Positions 6,282 to 7,672 of a stretch of 7,672 nt of DNA are shown one piece after another (within the stretch, counting starts at the first letter, position 1; the number at the start of each line of letters is the position of its first letter). The position numbers and the translations under genes are program-made. The notes below the pieces were generated by a model. That model made no database searches, was not told the origin of the DNA, and worked only from the letters and a program-made list of their open reading frames with translations. Source of the stretch: an uncultured Acidimicrobiaceae bacterium (lineage in GTDB: Bacteria; Actinomycetota; Acidimicrobiia; Acidimicrobiales; Ilumatobacteraceae); the NCBI GenBank assembly GCA_903919215.1, contig CAIXHI010000004.1, forward strand, positions 1 to 7,672, written 5' to 3'.

Positions 6282-6869
6282 ATGATCTGGCTGTTCCTGC
6301 TGCCTGCCTACGCGCTCGGCACGTTCCCGAGTGCGGTGATGATCGCCCGCGGCAAGGGTGTCGACATCACCAAAGTCGGCTCTGGCAACCCCGGCGCATC
6401 GAACATTTCGCGTACATTCGGTAAGCCGTGGGGTGTGCTCGTCTTCGTGCTCGATGGGTTGAAGGGCATGATTCCGGCGGCGGTCGGCATCTGGTTGATC
6501 GACGACCGGCCGGTCGCCTACGGCATGGTCGTCGCCGCCATCCTGGGCCACATGTTCCCACTCACCCGTCGGCTTCGTGGCGGCAAAGGTGTGGCCACCA
6601 TGGCCGGTGCGGCCTTCGTGCTGCAGCCCATCGTGGCGCCGCTCCTCGCCGTGCTCTGGTACACCTCGTTGAAGGTCTCCAAGAAGGCATCCGTCGCCTC
6701 GATCGTCGTGATGGTCGGACTGCCCGTCGGCACGGCCCTCAAGGGCGCCCCCGGTTGGGAGATCGCGACGCTCGCGGCGATCAACGCCCTGGTGATGGTG
6801 CGCCACACCGAGAACATCAAGCGGCTCCTCGACGGAACCGAGCTGTCGGCGAAGCGACCGAACTCGTAG
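6282..6869 (+). CDS. plsY: Acyl-phosphate:glycerol-3-phosphate 1-O-acyltransferase PlsY
   Basis: PlsY is an integral membrane enzyme that transfers an acyl chain from acyl-phosphate to glycerol-3-phosphate, making lysophosphatidate, the first step of phospholipid synthesis when PlsX supplies the acyl-phosphate. The 195-aa product has the family's three conserved cytosolic blocks: GSGNPGASN (33-41), LGHMFPLTRRLRGGKGVAT (88-106) and VRHTENIKRLLDGTE (173-187), plus DGLKG (58-62). About five hydrophobic segments are visible, starting with IWLFLLPAYALGTF at the N-terminus. The ATG at 6282 has a GGGGG ribosome site 4 nt upstream and begins directly at the first membrane segment. An in-frame ATG at 6255 would add nine basic/Gly residues and is less likely. 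It lies between mftC and a mycofactocin-type OYE gene, which is not explained by its function. Confidence 0.94.
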   Translation: MIWLFLLPAYALGTFPSAVMIARGKGVDITKVGSGNPGASNISRTFGKPWGVLVFVLDGLKGMIPAAVGIWLIDDRPVAYGMVVAAILGHMFPLTRRLRGGKGVATMAGAAFVLQPIVAPLLAVLWYTSLKVSKKASVASIVVMVGLPVGTALKGAPGWEIATLAAINALVMVRHTENIKRLLDGTELSAKRPNS

Positions 6870-6889
6870 CCCGGATAGCGTCACGGCCC

Positions 6890-7012
6890 ATGACCGCCAC
6901 CGATCGCGAACACCTTTTCGCTGCGCAGGCCGCCGTCATGCCACAGTTCAACGAGTACGTGAAGTCCGCGGGCGACCGGGTGATCTCGGTGCTCTGCCTC
7001 ACCAGGAAGTAA
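6890..7012 (+). CDS. Unrecognised 40-aa protein between plsY and the OYE gene
   Basis: I do not recognise this 40-aa ORF. The product starts MTATDREHLFAAQAAVM, continues PQFNEYVKSAGDRV and ends ISVLCLTRK: a probable amphipathic helix, a turn (SAGD) and one beta-strand with a single Cys. There is no membrane segment. It lies 20 nt after the plsY stop and 7 nt before the next start. Its last two sense codons (AGG AAG) supply the Shine-Dalgarno-like AGGAAG of the OYE gene, so coupling is plausible. It has no clear ribosome site of its own. The frame stays open upstream through plsY, so chance openness in GC-rich DNA is possible. The helix-turn-strand end resembles the C-terminus of some SAM-dependent methyltransferases, so a decayed remnant is an alternative. 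Coding status is moderate at best. Confidence 0.45.
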   Translation: MTATDREHLFAAQAAVMPQFNEYVKSAGDRVISVLCLTRK

Positions 7013-7019
7013 CTCCGCC

Positions 7020-7672
7020 ATGCGTCTGCTCGAACCGATCACCCTGGGTGCCGCCACGGCACCGAATCGAGTGATGTTCGGGCCGCACGTCACCAACCTC
7101 GGTGCGCTCGACCGCACCTTCACCGCCCGCCACACCGCCTACTACGAACGACGCGCTCGGGGTGGCTGTGGCGTGGTGGTGGTCGAGGCCGCGAGCGTCC
7201 ACGACAGCGACTGGCCCTACGAGCGCGCCCCCTTGGCATCGCTGGCGGCCGCAGGTTGGGCCGAGATAGCCACCGCCGTGCATGCGCACGGTTCGCTCGT
7301 CGTCGCTGGCCTCGACCACGCCGGCGGTCAGGGAAGCAGCGCGTACCACCAGCGCGAGCTGTGGGCGCCCAGCCGGGTACCAGAGGTGAACTCGCGCGAG
7401 GTGCCCAAGTGGATGGAGGCCGCCGACATCGCTGCGGTCGTCGCCGGTTTCGCCAGCGCGGCCAAGCTCGCCGTCGACAGCGGGTGCGACGGGGTCGAGA
7501 TCAATGCCGGACAGCACAGCCTGGTGCGTCAGTTCCTCTCCGGCCTCACCAACCAGCGCGGCGATGAGTGGGGTCAGGATCGCGGACTGTTCGCTCGCCA
7601 GGTGATCGAAGCCGTGCGCGGCGTCATCGGCACCGCCGTCGTCGGCCTGCGCCTGTCCTGCGACGAACTGGC
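7020..7672 (+). CDS. Mycofactocin-associated FadH/Old Yellow Enzyme family oxidoreductase, 3'-truncated by the window edge
   Basis: The first 217 codons of a flavin (FMN) TIM-barrel oxidoreductase of the Old Yellow Enzyme/2,4-dienoyl-CoA reductase type are present; the rest, including any C-terminal FAD/NAD domains, is outside the window. Family features are LLEPITLGAATAPNRVMFGPHVTN (4-26), the Y41-Y42-x-R-R-A-R-G-G block (41-49), GVVVVEAASVH (51-61), and DGVEINAGQHSLVRQFLSGLTNQRGDEWG (157-185), equivalent to the usual DGVEIHGAHGYLLNQFLSPLTNKRTDEYG. The changed central block and the HDSDWPYERAPL stretch fit the OYE-like enzymes reported in mycofactocin gene clusters. They are suspected redox partners of the cofactor, with substrates unknown. 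The ATG at 7020 has AGGAAG 10 nt upstream. It sits 7 nt after the 40-aa ORF. Confidence 0.88.
   Translation, partial: MRLLEPITLGAATAPNRVMFGPHVTNLGALDRTFTARHTAYYERRARGGCGVVVVEAASVHDSDWPYERAPLASLAAAGWAEIATAVHAHGSLVVAGLDHAGGQGSSAYHQRELWAPSRVPEVNSREVPKWMEAADIAAVVAGFASAAKLAVDSGCDGVEINAGQHSLVRQFLSGLTNQRGDEWGQDRGLFARQVIEAVRGVIGTAVVGLRLSCDEL

Noticed and set aside
6018..6884. Leftward 288-codon open frame opposite plsY
   Set aside because: Antisense shadow, rich in His/Asp/Arg, no motifs; PlsY on the other strand has all conserved blocks.
1..7672. CRISPR arrays, tRNA/rRNA genes, insertion sequences, phage or defence genes
   Set aside because: Read by eye, no regularly spaced repeats, cloverleaf genes, transposase motifs or terminal repeats with target duplications were seen.

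Overview
The window looks like a chromosomal segment of a high-GC actinobacterium (Actinomycetota). The signs are GC-rich third positions, frequent GTG starts, an LCP-family cell-wall ligase, an NDMA-type zinc alcohol dehydrogenase and a mycofactocin cassette. An Acidimicrobiia-like host is possible, but that is a guess; there is no rRNA or other phylogenetic marker here.

Left part (1-3080). A 5'-truncated LytR-CpsA-Psr (LCP) protein reads rightward and ends exactly where a leftward gene ends: the two stop codons abut at 1209/1210. The leftward genes form a compact set transcribed in the order zinc alcohol dehydrogenase (4212 to 3091), MoxR-type AAA+ ATPase (3080 to 2145), VWA-domain protein (2100 to 1210). 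Intergenic gaps are only 10 and 44 nt.

Centre (4213-4540). This is a 328-bp divergent control region with no credible gene. It carries repeated CACCGGTG palindromes on the dehydrogenase side, a perfect 13-bp inverted repeat around nested 12-bp palindromes, a G-rich tract, an 8-bp direct repeat and a TANNNT box 7 nt before the mftA start.

Right part (4541-7672). Rightward come the mycofactocin precursor mftA (33 aa, ending IDGMCGVY; probably not previously called because of its size), mftB (PqqD-like peptide chaperone) and mftC (radical SAM/SPASM maturase), all overlapping. A 205-bp structured spacer follows. Then come plsY (acyl-phosphate:glycerol-3-phosphate acyltransferase), an unrecognised 40-aa ORF, and the first 217 codons of an Old Yellow Enzyme/FadH-type flavoprotein of the kind found in mycofactocin loci.

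How the genes fit together: MftA is bound by MftB and modified by MftC to begin mycofactocin, a peptide-derived redox cofactor. NDMA-dependent alcohol dehydrogenases hold their NAD tightly and are thought to hand electrons to mycofactocin. The OYE-type enzyme is another candidate redox client. The genes for later steps (mftD, mftE, mftF) are not in the window. The least explained parts are the MoxR/VWA pair coupled to the dehydrogenase, the plsY-orf40 insertion between mftC and the OYE gene, and the structured spacer at 6084-6164.
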